DNA of 32,429 nucleotides, from the NCBI GenBank assembly GCA_030622135.1, contig JAUXGL010000031.1, forward strand, positions 1 through 32,429, read 5' to 3'. The stretch is from Deltaproteobacteria bacterium. Its GTDB lineage: Bacteria > Myxococcota > B64-G9. Positions 18,800 to 26,298 of this stretch are shown here, in pieces (the first letter of the stretch is position 1; each line of letters begins with the position of its first letter). The notes under the pieces were generated by a model. The model was not told the DNA's origin and made no database searches. It worked only from the letters and a program-made list of their open reading frames with translations. Both the position numbers and the translations under genes were made by a program.

Positions 18800-18828
18800 T
18801 TGACCTTATTGTGCCCTTGCTCTATGTA
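18800..18828 (+). promoter_or_regulatory. Candidate promoter of the larA operon
   Basis: TTGACC at 18800-18805 and TATGTA at 18823-18828 are spaced by 17 bases, 44 bases upstream of the larA ATG. It lies in the 154-base divergent gap between the MORN gene and larA. Confidence 0.45.
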
Positions 18829-18872
18829 TCCATTGGCCAGGTAACCGGGCCGCTTCGCGAGGTCGACCAGAA

Positions 18873-20180
18873 ATGATTCTCAAGATTCCCTACGGCCAAG
18901 ACGGCGAGTTCGAGGTGAAGCTGGACGACCGGCGCGTCGCCGGGACGGTTACTCCCAATGATGTGGAGATTGGCGACGAGACCCAGACGATCCGCCGGGC
19001 CGTCGAGAATCCCGTCGGCGCGAGGCGGTTTGCGGAGTTCGTGGCCGATGCCAGGGATCTTCTGGTCATCGTCAACGACGCCACCCGCCCGACTCCCACC
19101 GAGAGAGTACTTACGATTTTGCAGAAGGATCTGGAAGGCCTCGACGTCCGCTTCATCGTGGCCACGGGTATCCACCGGGCGCCCACCGAGGAAGAGTACC
19201 GGTGGATCTTCGGAAAACACCTGGAACGTTACCGTAACCGCATCCATGCCCACGATGCCAGAAAGAGCGCGGAGATGGTTTTTCTGGGCACCACCAAGAA
19301 CGGCACCGAGATGCGTATCAACCGGCTGGGGGTGGACGCGCACAAGATCCTGATCATCAGCTCGGTGGAGCCCCATTATTTCGCGGGTTACACCGGCGGC
19401 CGCAAGTCCTTCCTGCCGGGCATCGCCGCCTTCGAAACCATCGAGCAGAACCACAAGCTGGCGCTCGAGCCCGGGGCCCGGGCGCTCCGGCTCGAGGGCA
19501 ACCCGGTGCACGCGGACATGATCGACGCGCTGAAGACGGTGAAGCCGGAAGTCTTCGCCATCAACACGGTCTTGGACCAGGACCACCGGATCTTCGCCGC
19601 CCTGGCCGGCGACATTCACCGCTCCCTCGAGGTGGCCACCCAGAAGGCCGACGAGGTATTCGTCGCCCGCATCCCCGAGAAGGCCGAGGTGGTAGTCTCG
19701 GTGGTAAAGTTTCCCGGCGACATCGATCTGTACCAGGCCCAGAAGGGGATCGAAAACGCCAAGCACGCTCTCAAGGACGGGGGCATTCTCATCCTGGTCT
19801 CCAAGTGCCGCGGCGGGATCGGCGAGAAGTCCTTCTTCGAGCTGCTCGGCTCGGCCGACTCGCCGGCCGGCGTGCTTTCAAAAATAGAGGCAGGCTACCG
19901 GCTCGGCTACCACAAGGTGGCCAAAATGGCCGAGATGAGGCAGTGGGCACAGACCTGGGCGGTTACCGATCTGGAGCCCGGGCTGCTGGAGAAGATCTTC
20001 ATCCGGCCGTGCGACAACCTCCAGAAGGCCATCGACGCGGCCCTCTCGGAAAAAGGCGCTGCGGCCCGGGTGCTGTTTTTGTTAGACGGCGGCTTGACCG
20101 TACCGAGGCTGGAAGCGAAATCGCCGTCGAGGCCATCCGGCACCTTGGGGAGATCGCGGGAGTGTGGGGGGTGCACATAA
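18873..20180 (+). CDS. larA: LarA-like nickel-dependent racemase
   Basis: LarA racemases interconvert lactate or related 2-hydroxyacids with a nickel-pincer cofactor. All motifs are present: NDATRP (68-73), GIHR (99-102), HAHD (125-128), EPHYFAGYTGGRKSFLPG (166-183, with the cofactor-linking Lys at 178) and NHK (193-195). After TVPRLE near residue 415 the family likeness ends. The last ~20 residues (rich in Ser, Arg, Gly) are read out of frame through what looks like a metF fragment, so the original stop seems lost. The larB/C/E cofactor genes are not in the window, and LarA paralogues act on other hydroxyacids, so the substrate is open. GAGG at 18859-18862 precedes the ATG. Confidence 0.86.
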   Translation: MILKIPYGQDGEFEVKLDDRRVAGTVTPNDVEIGDETQTIRRAVENPVGARRFAEFVADARDLLVIVNDATRPTPTERVLTILQKDLEGLDVRFIVATGIHRAPTEEEYRWIFGKHLERYRNRIHAHDARKSAEMVFLGTTKNGTEMRINRLGVDAHKILIISSVEPHYFAGYTGGRKSFLPGIAAFETIEQNHKLALEPGARALRLEGNPVHADMIDALKTVKPEVFAINTVLDQDHRIFAALAGDIHRSLEVATQKADEVFVARIPEKAEVVVSVVKFPGDIDLYQAQKGIENAKHALKDGGILILVSKCRGGIGEKSFFELLGSADSPAGVLSKIEAGYRLGYHKVAKMAEMRQWAQTWAVTDLEPGLLEKIFIRPCDNLQKAIDAALSEKGAAARVLFLLDGGLTVPRLEAKSPSRPSGTLGRSRECGGCT

Positions 20181-20236
20181 TGGCCATCGAGTGGGAGGAA
20201 GCCGTGCCGGAGATCGTTCGGAGTACCGGGTTATAA
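20105..20236 (+). pseudogene. metF: C-terminal fragment of methylenetetrahydrofolate reductase
   Basis: In the frame ending at TAA 20234-20236, EIAVEAIRHLGEIAGVWG followed by VHIMAIEWEEAVPEIV closely resembles the C-terminus of MetF-type reductases, where a GVHIMA strand and VPEIV helix are typical. There is no MetF N-terminus; the preceding bases belong to larA in another frame. The stop TAA is part of the AAGGAGG site of the next gene, as if metF was once the first gene of the regulator operon. It is probably an untranslated remnant left by a deletion. Confidence 0.6.
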
Positions 20237-20241
20237 GGAGG
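20235..20241 (+). promoter_or_regulatory. Ribosome-binding site of the response regulator
   Basis: AAGGAGG, a full Shine-Dalgarno, lies 6 bases before the ATG at 20248 and fixes that start over the upstream in-frame one at 20164. Confidence 0.8.
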
Positions 20242-20247
20242 TTTGCC

Positions 20248-20739
20248 ATGTCAAGCCGGGAGATACGGGTTTTGTTGATCGACGACGAGGAGGAGCTGAT
20301 CGAGTACCTGTCCAAGCGCCTGCTCAAGGAGGGGTTTACCGTCCGGGCGGTCACCTCGGGCAAGGTGGCGCTGGAGGCGGTCGACGAAGAGGACTTCGAC
20401 GTGGCGGTGGTGGATCTGAAGATGCCCGGGATGGACGGGATCGAGGTTCAGGAGAGAATCAAGCAGCGGCGGCCTTTCTTGCAGACCGTCGTCCTGACCG
20501 GGCACGGCTCCTTCCAGGCGGCGCTGGACTCGGGCAAGCAGGATGCCTTCCGGTTCCTCAACAAGCCCGTCGACCACGAAGAGTTGGTGAACACGCTTCG
20601 GGAGGCGGCGGCGGAGAAGAGCAGAGAAAGCCTGGCCAGGTTCCGGGAAGAAACGATCGAGATTACCTCCTCGGGAGGCACGCCCCGGGACATAGTCCAG
20701 CGCGTCGAGGCGCTGCGCAAGAAGTACGGAATTGGTTGA
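20248..20739 (+). CDS. Single-domain response regulator with short C-terminal tail
   Basis: The 163-residue protein is a CheY-like receiver: acidic pocket DDEEE (12-16), phosphoacceptor D56 in VVDLKMPGMDG, Thr 84 in VVLTGHG, and K106 in LNKPVD. A ~40-residue helical tail (from about 120; ends QRVEALRKKYGIG) has no DNA-binding domain. It ends 10 bases before the histidine kinase gene, so the two form a pair. Output is likely through protein contacts, or it is a phosphorelay intermediate. Confidence 0.93.
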   Translation: MSSREIRVLLIDDEEELIEYLSKRLLKEGFTVRAVTSGKVALEAVDEEDFDVAVVDLKMPGMDGIEVQERIKQRRPFLQTVVLTGHGSFQAALDSGKQDAFRFLNKPVDHEELVNTLREAAAEKSRESLARFREETIEITSSGGTPRDIVQRVEALRKKYGIG

Positions 20740-20749
20740 AGCCCAGGCC

Positions 20750-23032
20750 ATGCCGGATCGGCTCATCACCCAGCCGCCCTCCCCGCGCGGTCGTTCCATC
20801 AACACCGCCATCGTGGGGGGCGGCACGGGGTGCGAGTCGGTCCTGAAGATGGTCAAGGACGACACCCTGGGGCGGTTCCGCCTGCGTGTCCAGGGCGTGG
20901 CCGACGTCGACCCGCAGGCCCCGGGACTTCGCTACGCCCGGGAGATCGGCATTCCCACGGTCACCACGGACTATCGGGATCTCTACGAAATACCCGACCT
21001 TCATCTGATCATCGAGCTGACCGGCAAGTACGAGGTTCGCGACGAGATCGAGCGGACTCGCCCACGGCACATCCGCTTGATCGATCACTTCGGCGCCCGG
21101 CTGCTCTGGGAGCTGCACCAGGCCGAGGAAGCGGGCATTAGCCAGCGGACCGAGATGCGCGAGCGGGTGGAGGCCGAGCGGGTTCGCATCGTCCAGATTT
21201 TCAACAGCATCCCCGACGAGATCCTGGTGCTGAACTCCGACATGGTCGCTACAGATGCCAACCGGGCGTTTTTGACCAACAATGACATGATCATCGACGA
21301 CGTCCGCGGCCGCCACTGCTACGAGATCGACCAGCGCATTCGGGGCGAGTGCCAGGTGGCCGTGGGCAACTGCCCCTTCTTTGCGGTCATCAAGGAGGGC
21401 CAGCACATCTCACTGGTTCGCAAGCATTTCGACGCGGACGGCCGGGCCCTCTACGCCGTCATCGTCGGCGCACCCCTGCAAGACGCCGACGGCAACGTTC
21501 TGGGCATGATTGAGATGACCCGGGACATCACCAAGCGGATTCTCCTGGAGGAGGACCTCAGGGTCACCGAGGTCCAGCTGAAGCAGTTCATGGTGCAGGC
21601 TCCCCTGGCCACCTACGTGAAGAACCACGCCGGACAGTACATCGACGTCAACCCGGCCACCTGCGAGATGTTCCAGAAGAAGGCCTCCGATATCCTCGGC
21701 AAGACCGACTACGAGATCTTCGACCGCGAGGCCGCCGAGAAAATGCGCGGCGGAGACCGGGAGGCATGGCAAGAGCGCTTCGCGGTCAATGAGGACGTGG
21801 AGTTGCGGCTGGGAGCCCGGCGAGTCTTTCTCTCCACGGTCAAGTTCCCCATTGTGGATCATGACGGCAAACCCAAGGCGCTGTGCGGACTCTCCACGGA
21901 CATCACCGCCCAGAAAGAGGCGGAGATCGAATTAAACAAGACCCGCGAGTACCTTCAGAAGATCCTGAACAACTCGCCGGTGATCATTGTGACGACCGAT
22001 CTGGAGGGGAACATCGTCTCGTTCAACCGGGGGGCGGAAGAGTCTCTGGGATACACGGCCGACGAGGCGATCGGAAAGCCGGCCGCCTTGTTCTACCGGG
22101 ATCCCACCAAGCGGGACGAGTTCCTGCGCCTGGTTAAATCCGGCAAGGCCGTCAAGGATTACTCCTACGAGCTGCTGCGCAAGGACGGCACGCTGCTGCC
22201 GGTTTCCATCACCCTGTCCCAGCTAAAGGATGCCGAGGGCAACATGATCGGCACGGTGGGGATGAGCAAGGACATCTCCCAGCGCAAGGCGCTGCTGGGT
22301 CAGATGCTCCAGTCCGAGCGCATGGCCGCGGTGGGGCGGGTGGCCTCCGGCGTGGCCCATGAGATCAACAACCCGCTGGCGGTCATCGGGGAGATCGCCG
22401 GTTTCCTGGGCTCGCTGGTGGAGGAGGGTATCGGCGAATCCGAGCTGCGCGCGGAGTTTTCGAAAGGTCTGCCCAAGATCCTCAACCAGGTTAACCGGGT
22501 GCGCGACATTACCCAGAGGCTCTTGACCTTCGCGCGCAAGACCGAGGCCCGGGTGGACGTCGCCGACGTCAACGGCTCGCTGGACGAGATCCTTCCGTTT
22601 CTTCAAAAGGAGGCCCGCCTGGCCCAGGCGACCATCCACCGCGACTACCAGGAGGATCTGCCCCGGGTGTCCGTAGAGGAGATGCAGTTGCAGGAGGTCT
22701 TCATCAACCTGATCACCAACGCCCTACACGCCGTGGCAAAAAACAACGGGGGCAACGTCTGGTTGATCACCCGGTCGGAAGGCGGGAAGGTGGTCGTCAC
22801 CATCAAGGACGACGGCCCGGGTATCGACGACGCGGTCCGCGACCGGCTGTTCGAGCCCTTCGTCTCCACCAAGGCCGTCGGCCAGGGTACCGGCCTGGGC
22901 CTGTCCATCTGCTACGGCATCGTCAAGCGCTACGACGGCGAGATCCGCGTCTACTCCGAGCCGGGCCAGGGTACCTCCTTCAAGGTCATCCTGCCCGCCT
23001 GCATCCAGCCCAACAAGCCGCCGGACGCGTAG
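20750..23032 (+). CDS. PAS sensor histidine kinase with N-terminal Rossmann-like domain
   Basis: The 760-residue product starts with a nucleotide-binding-like domain (about 15-120): INTAIVGGGTGCESVL, ADVDPQAPGLRYAREIGIP, then DLHLIIELTGKYEVRDEI, in the style of dehydrogenase N-domains. Three PAS domains follow (about 145-265, 280-390, 400-515). The first holds three cysteines in RHCYEID, GECQVA and GNCPFF. The kinase core has the phosphoacceptor His in VAHEINNPLA (H537), NLITNALHA, DDGPGID and GQGTGLGLS. There are no clear membrane helices, so it is probably cytosolic, sensing redox or a cofactor. ATG 20750 is chosen; TTG 20732 is in frame. It is paired with the receiver gene upstream. Confidence 0.92.
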   Translation: MPDRLITQPPSPRGRSINTAIVGGGTGCESVLKMVKDDTLGRFRLRVQGVADVDPQAPGLRYAREIGIPTVTTDYRDLYEIPDLHLIIELTGKYEVRDEIERTRPRHIRLIDHFGARLLWELHQAEEAGISQRTEMRERVEAERVRIVQIFNSIPDEILVLNSDMVATDANRAFLTNNDMIIDDVRGRHCYEIDQRIRGECQVAVGNCPFFAVIKEGQHISLVRKHFDADGRALYAVIVGAPLQDADGNVLGMIEMTRDITKRILLEEDLRVTEVQLKQFMVQAPLATYVKNHAGQYIDVNPATCEMFQKKASDILGKTDYEIFDREAAEKMRGGDREAWQERFAVNEDVELRLGARRVFLSTVKFPIVDHDGKPKALCGLSTDITAQKEAEIELNKTREYLQKILNNSPVIIVTTDLEGNIVSFNRGAEESLGYTADEAIGKPAALFYRDPTKRDEFLRLVKSGKAVKDYSYELLRKDGTLLPVSITLSQLKDAEGNMIGTVGMSKDISQRKALLGQMLQSERMAAVGRVASGVAHEINNPLAVIGEIAGFLGSLVEEGIGESELRAEFSKGLPKILNQVNRVRDITQRLLTFARKTEARVDVADVNGSLDEILPFLQKEARLAQATIHRDYQEDLPRVSVEEMQLQEVFINLITNALHAVAKNNGGNVWLITRSEGGKVVVTIKDDGPGIDDAVRDRLFEPFVSTKAVGQGTGLGLSICYGIVKRYDGEIRVYSEPGQGTSFKVILPACIQPNKPPDA

Positions 23033-23085
23033 GTCGTATTCGTTTTGGCCCCTCGGTGTCCTCCGGTCGCTCGCCTTCGCCTGGT

Positions 23086-24726
23086 TCAAAACCTACCCGA
23101 AAAAAACACCAGGGAGCCGGAACCAGTCGGCGTGGGCGCGACATGGAAGGATTGCGGGTCATCGGGGCAGGACAGGAAACTGTACAGGCTCCAGCCCAAA
23201 GACACGATTCCGACACCCAGAGCGGCGTAGCCGGCGATTTCGGTCCACCCGGCGCGATCGGCCATGCCGTGAGACTTGTCGAGGGCTTTTTCGGCTTTCC
23301 GCGGGTCCGGCTCGTTTTGGGAGGTTTCCAGCCATTCGTCGGAGGCTCGCTCGGAATCCGACGACCACTTGAGCAAGGGCCCGACGACCGAGAAGGCTCC
23401 GACGGACAGGCCCAAGGCGGCGAAGGCCTGGATGCGCTTGGAGCGGATGATGCCTTTCGTGTCGGTGTAGCCGGGGATGGGTTTCAGGCGCAGGCGCAGC
23501 TCGACGGATTTGCCGGCGAGAAACTCCACTTCTTTTTCTACCGTGACGTAGCCTTCCAGGCGGGCGATTACTTTTCGCTTTCCGGGAATGATCCCCATGG
23601 TTCCCGATCCGACGATGCGCTCCTGCTTGTCTCCCGCGCCGATCTCGACGCGGGCCGCCGGGGGATGGACGTCGACCATGACGTAGACCGGCTGGGCTTC
23701 CAGCTCGATGGTGACTTCCTGCGGGGGGGCCTTGGCGGTGGCGGGTTTGGGCTTGAATTCGAAAAACGTCTCTTGGTGGTTTTTCATGCGGGCCACCAGC
23801 CGGTGGGTCTGCTTGGTCTTGAGCGAAACCAGAACGGGGGAGTTACCCGCCGGACGGCCGTCGACGGTCACTTCGGCCCCCGGGGGGTTGGTGAGCACGC
23901 GGACTTTTCTTTGCCGGAGGAAGAGGCTCACCCGCATCTCGATGCTGCCCTGGATCTCCAGACTCTCCTTCAGGGGCACGCACCCGGGGGCTTCAAGCAC
24001 CAGCCGGTGCCAGCCGGGCTTCACCGGATCGATGCGCAGCGGCGTCTTACCCACGGGCTTTCCGTCCCATTGCACCGCGGCGCCCTCCGGATCGGTGACG
24101 ATGGATACGCGCACCGGCTTGCCGGCCACGGCCTTTCCGATCACCCGGGTCTCCACCGAGGCCCCCGGGGCGACGACCTGGGCCAGGGCCTCGGCGGCGG
24201 CGTCCAGGCCGGCGCCGGTACGGTGTTGCTTGTCCGGTTCGCTCCGCCTGGGCTGGATCTTTTTGGTCTTGAGATACTCGCACAAGGGCCCGGCCAGATC
24301 GGGCAGGGCTTCCTCCAGGGATTCTTCACCGCAGGCGGCCCGGATGCGGTTGGTTTTCTCGGTCGAGGAGCTCTTCAGGTTGTAGAGGAATACATCCAGC
24401 CGGCAGCCTTCGCCGCCGGGTTGGATCCGGGTAACCAGGGTGGCCCAGGCGCCCAGGCTGCGGGCGATGGTGGTTCTTTTTTGAGGCCGGCGACCCGGCG
24501 GGAACCGGTTTTTCAGCCTTTCCTGGATCTCGGCGGGCGGGATCAGCTCGTGGCCGCAGTCGTCGATCAGCCCGGCCAGGCGACCGGTGAGCTTGTTGCG
24601 TACCTTCCAGTCGAGGACCCCGTGGGGGTCTTCCAGACCGAAAAGTACCAGGACGGGCTTGTCTCCGCATAGCCCAAAAGCGGGCAGGAGACATACGACC
24701 GAGGCCAGTACGAACGGCATTCGCAT
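23086..24726 (-). CDS. PEGA-domain membrane protein
   Basis: The 546-residue product has an N-terminal signal sequence (ending near FGLCGD; not a standard lipobox), a variable region (25-200), and three PEGA-type beta domains at about 205-270 (TDPEGAAVQWDGKPVGKTPL), 274-345 (TNPPGAEVTVDGRPAGNSPV) and 347-415. Two hydrophobic segments (431-452 and around 500-520) follow, separated by a charged stretch. PEGA proteins are common in Myxococcota and Desulfobacterota and are thought to act at the cell surface; this one has no enzyme motif. It is convergent with the histidine kinase gene and divergent from a receiver gene. Confidence 0.85.
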   Translation of the reverse strand: MRMPFVLASVVCLLPAFGLCGDKPVLVLFGLEDPHGVLDWKVRNKLTGRLAGLIDDCGHELIPPAEIQERLKNRFPPGRRPQKRTTIARSLGAWATLVTRIQPGGEGCRLDVFLYNLKSSSTEKTNRIRAACGEESLEEALPDLAGPLCEYLKTKKIQPRRSEPDKQHRTGAGLDAAAEALAQVVAPGASVETRVIGKAVAGKPVRVSIVTDPEGAAVQWDGKPVGKTPLRIDPVKPGWHRLVLEAPGCVPLKESLEIQGSIEMRVSLFLRQRKVRVLTNPPGAEVTVDGRPAGNSPVLVSLKTKQTHRLVARMKNHQETFFEFKPKPATAKAPPQEVTIELEAQPVYVMVDVHPPAARVEIGAGDKQERIVGSGTMGIIPGKRKVIARLEGYVTVEKEVEFLAGKSVELRLRLKPIPGYTDTKGIIRSKRIQAFAALGLSVGAFSVVGPLLKWSSDSERASDEWLETSQNEPDPRKAEKALDKSHGMADRAGWTEIAGYAALGVGIVSLGWSLYSFLSCPDDPQSFHVAPTPTGSGSLVFFSGRF

Positions 24727-24782
24727 GGCTCATAATATCATTTCTTGCTGTTGCCACAAGCACAGGTACAATGGGAAATATC

Positions 24783-25148
24783 ATGGCGCGCATACTAATA
24801 GTCGAGGACGAGAAGCTGATCAACATCATGTTTCGGGAGTCTCTGGAGCATGCGGGCTACGAGACGGAGTCCGCCTACGACGGGCAGGAGGGCGTGGATA
24901 TGCACCGCAAGCACCCCTTCGACCTGATCGTCGCCGATATCATGATGCCCCGGACGGACGGCGTTCAGATGATCAACGAGCTTCGCGAGAGTTTCCCCAG
25001 CGTGAAGATCCTGGTCGTCACCGCCATCTCCCTGTCGGGTTCTTATTACCGTGACATGAAGATAAAACTGGCCGGTATTCCCATACTCCAGAAACCCATC
25101 ACCAAGGACACCCTCATCTCCAAGGTGCGCGAGTTGCTGGGGGAATAG
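24783..25148 (+). CDS. Single-domain (CheY-like) response regulator
   Basis: The 121-residue protein is a receiver only: EDE (8-10), phosphoacceptor D52 in VADIMMPRTDG, Thr 80 in LVVTAIS and K104 in LQKPIT. ATG 24771 is in frame (adding MGNI) and could also be used; MARILIVEDE at 24783 is the usual receiver start. It has no kinase partner next to it; the nearest is the PAS kinase 1.7 kb upstream. Output domain is absent, so it may act on a target protein or in a relay. Confidence 0.92.
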   Translation: MARILIVEDEKLINIMFRESLEHAGYETESAYDGQEGVDMHRKHPFDLIVADIMMPRTDGVQMINELRESFPSVKILVVTAISLSGSYYRDMKIKLAGIPILQKPITKDTLISKVRELLGE

Positions 25149-25167
25149 CCGAAGGGTAGATTGGGGT

Positions 25168-26298
25168 TTATAGCCTCACGTTGAGCTGTAGGTAGATCCG
25201 GGTTTCGACCTTGCGGGGGGCGCTTTCGACCGGGAGCGGTTCGTCCCAGGTCACGAACTCGGGTTCTTCCCAGGCCATCTCCCCCGAGCCGCCCTCGGCG
25301 GCCAGGATCACCCGGGTGTACTTGCCGATGTCCAGGTTCAAGGCGCCCGCCAGGCGCAGGGCGTGCTTCTCGTCGACCCGGTCGTCGGGATCCAGGAACT
25401 CGACCATGCCGGCGGGGGTCAAGAACAGCGATTCGGAGATCTTCAACCGGTAGGAGACGGTGGCGTGTCCGCCCAGCAGCTTGTGGCCCGACGCGGCGTT
25501 GGGATTGGATGCGTGGATTCCCTCCAGCCGCAGGCCGAACCCCGCCAGGCCGAGCCGGATGTCGCCGCCGATCGCGTTGAAGGTGCGGTCCATTTCCGCT
25601 CCGGGCGCCAGGGCCATTCGAGCCCGCTTGTGGTTGTAGCTTACGCCTACGAACAGGCGGTCGAAGATCTCCACCTGCAGGCGGGCCAGGTAGTCGCGGT
25701 GGGATGTGTTGTCCCGGTTGGGATCGTCGGGGTCGCGGAAGAAGGCGTCGTTCAGCCTCCAGCCGTCGAACACTCCCAGGTAGTAGCGAACTCTCACGTT
25801 CTTGCGCTTGCCGAAGCGGCCGAAGACCATCAGGCCGGCGTCCCGCGCCCCGAAGCCGCCGAACATGCTCCGGCCGATTACGTGGCGGTCGATCAGCCCC
25901 CGGCGGGGAATGAGCAGATCCCAGCGGGAAGTCGTGCGCAAAAGCGAGAAGGGCTTCTTGAAGTAGCCGGTCTTGAGGCGGAACGCCCGGTGGAAGGCGT
26001 AGCGGGCGAAGACGTCTCTTATCTCCACCCCCTGGGTCAGCTCGATTTCCAGCATCAGCCGCAAGTGCCGGTTCGGCCGCCAGCCGGCGTCGAAACGTGC
26101 CCGGTTGAGCCGGACCTCGTCGGTCCAGCCGTCGAACTTGGCCTGATCCCGGATCTGGTAGCGGAAGATGGAGCGGCCGCGCAGGCGCAGCTCGTCCTTG
26201 GCCCCAGCCGCCGTCTGGGCCTCCTGGGCGAATGCCGGGAAGGCAAACAGCACGAGCAGTCCCAGGATGCATGCAAGGCTTGGTCTGGTGATTACCAT
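25168..26298 (-). CDS. Phosphate-selective porin O/P-like outer-membrane protein
   Basis: The 376-residue product has a signal peptide (ITRPSLACILGLLVLFAFPAFA) and a series of alternating beta strands to the C-terminus. A GYFKKPFSLLRTTSRWDLL segment near residue 105 matches the conserved part of OprO/OprP-type porins, and the strand set fits a 16-strand barrel. I start it at ATG 26296-26298, preceded by GGGAGTCAGG and overlapping the CotH stop (ATGGTAA). The frame is open to 26760, but that part is antisense-like and has no signal peptide. It is the last gene of the surface operon; the transported solute cannot be told. Confidence 0.82.
   Translation of the reverse strand: MVITRPSLACILGLLVLFAFPAFAQEAQTAAGAKDELRLRGRSIFRYQIRDQAKFDGWTDEVRLNRARFDAGWRPNRHLRLMLEIELTQGVEIRDVFARYAFHRAFRLKTGYFKKPFSLLRTTSRWDLLIPRRGLIDRHVIGRSMFGGFGARDAGLMVFGRFGKRKNVRVRYYLGVFDGWRLNDAFFRDPDDPNRDNTSHRDYLARLQVEIFDRLFVGVSYNHKRARMALAPGAEMDRTFNAIGGDIRLGLAGFGLRLEGIHASNPNAASGHKLLGGHATVSYRLKISESLFLTPAGMVEFLDPDDRVDEKHALRLAGALNLDIGKYTRVILAAEGGSGEMAWEEPEFVTWDEPLPVESAPRKVETRIYLQLNVRL

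Noticed and set aside
19805-20104. Upstream part of the frame that ends in the metF-like fragment
   Set aside because: This part overlaps larA's catalytic frame and is Arg/Gly-rich with no MetF likeness; only the part after 20105 is protein-like.
23056-24672. 538-codon plus-strand frame opposite the PEGA gene
   Set aside because: Composition is typical of an antisense shadow, while the minus strand shows a signal peptide and three PEGA repeats.
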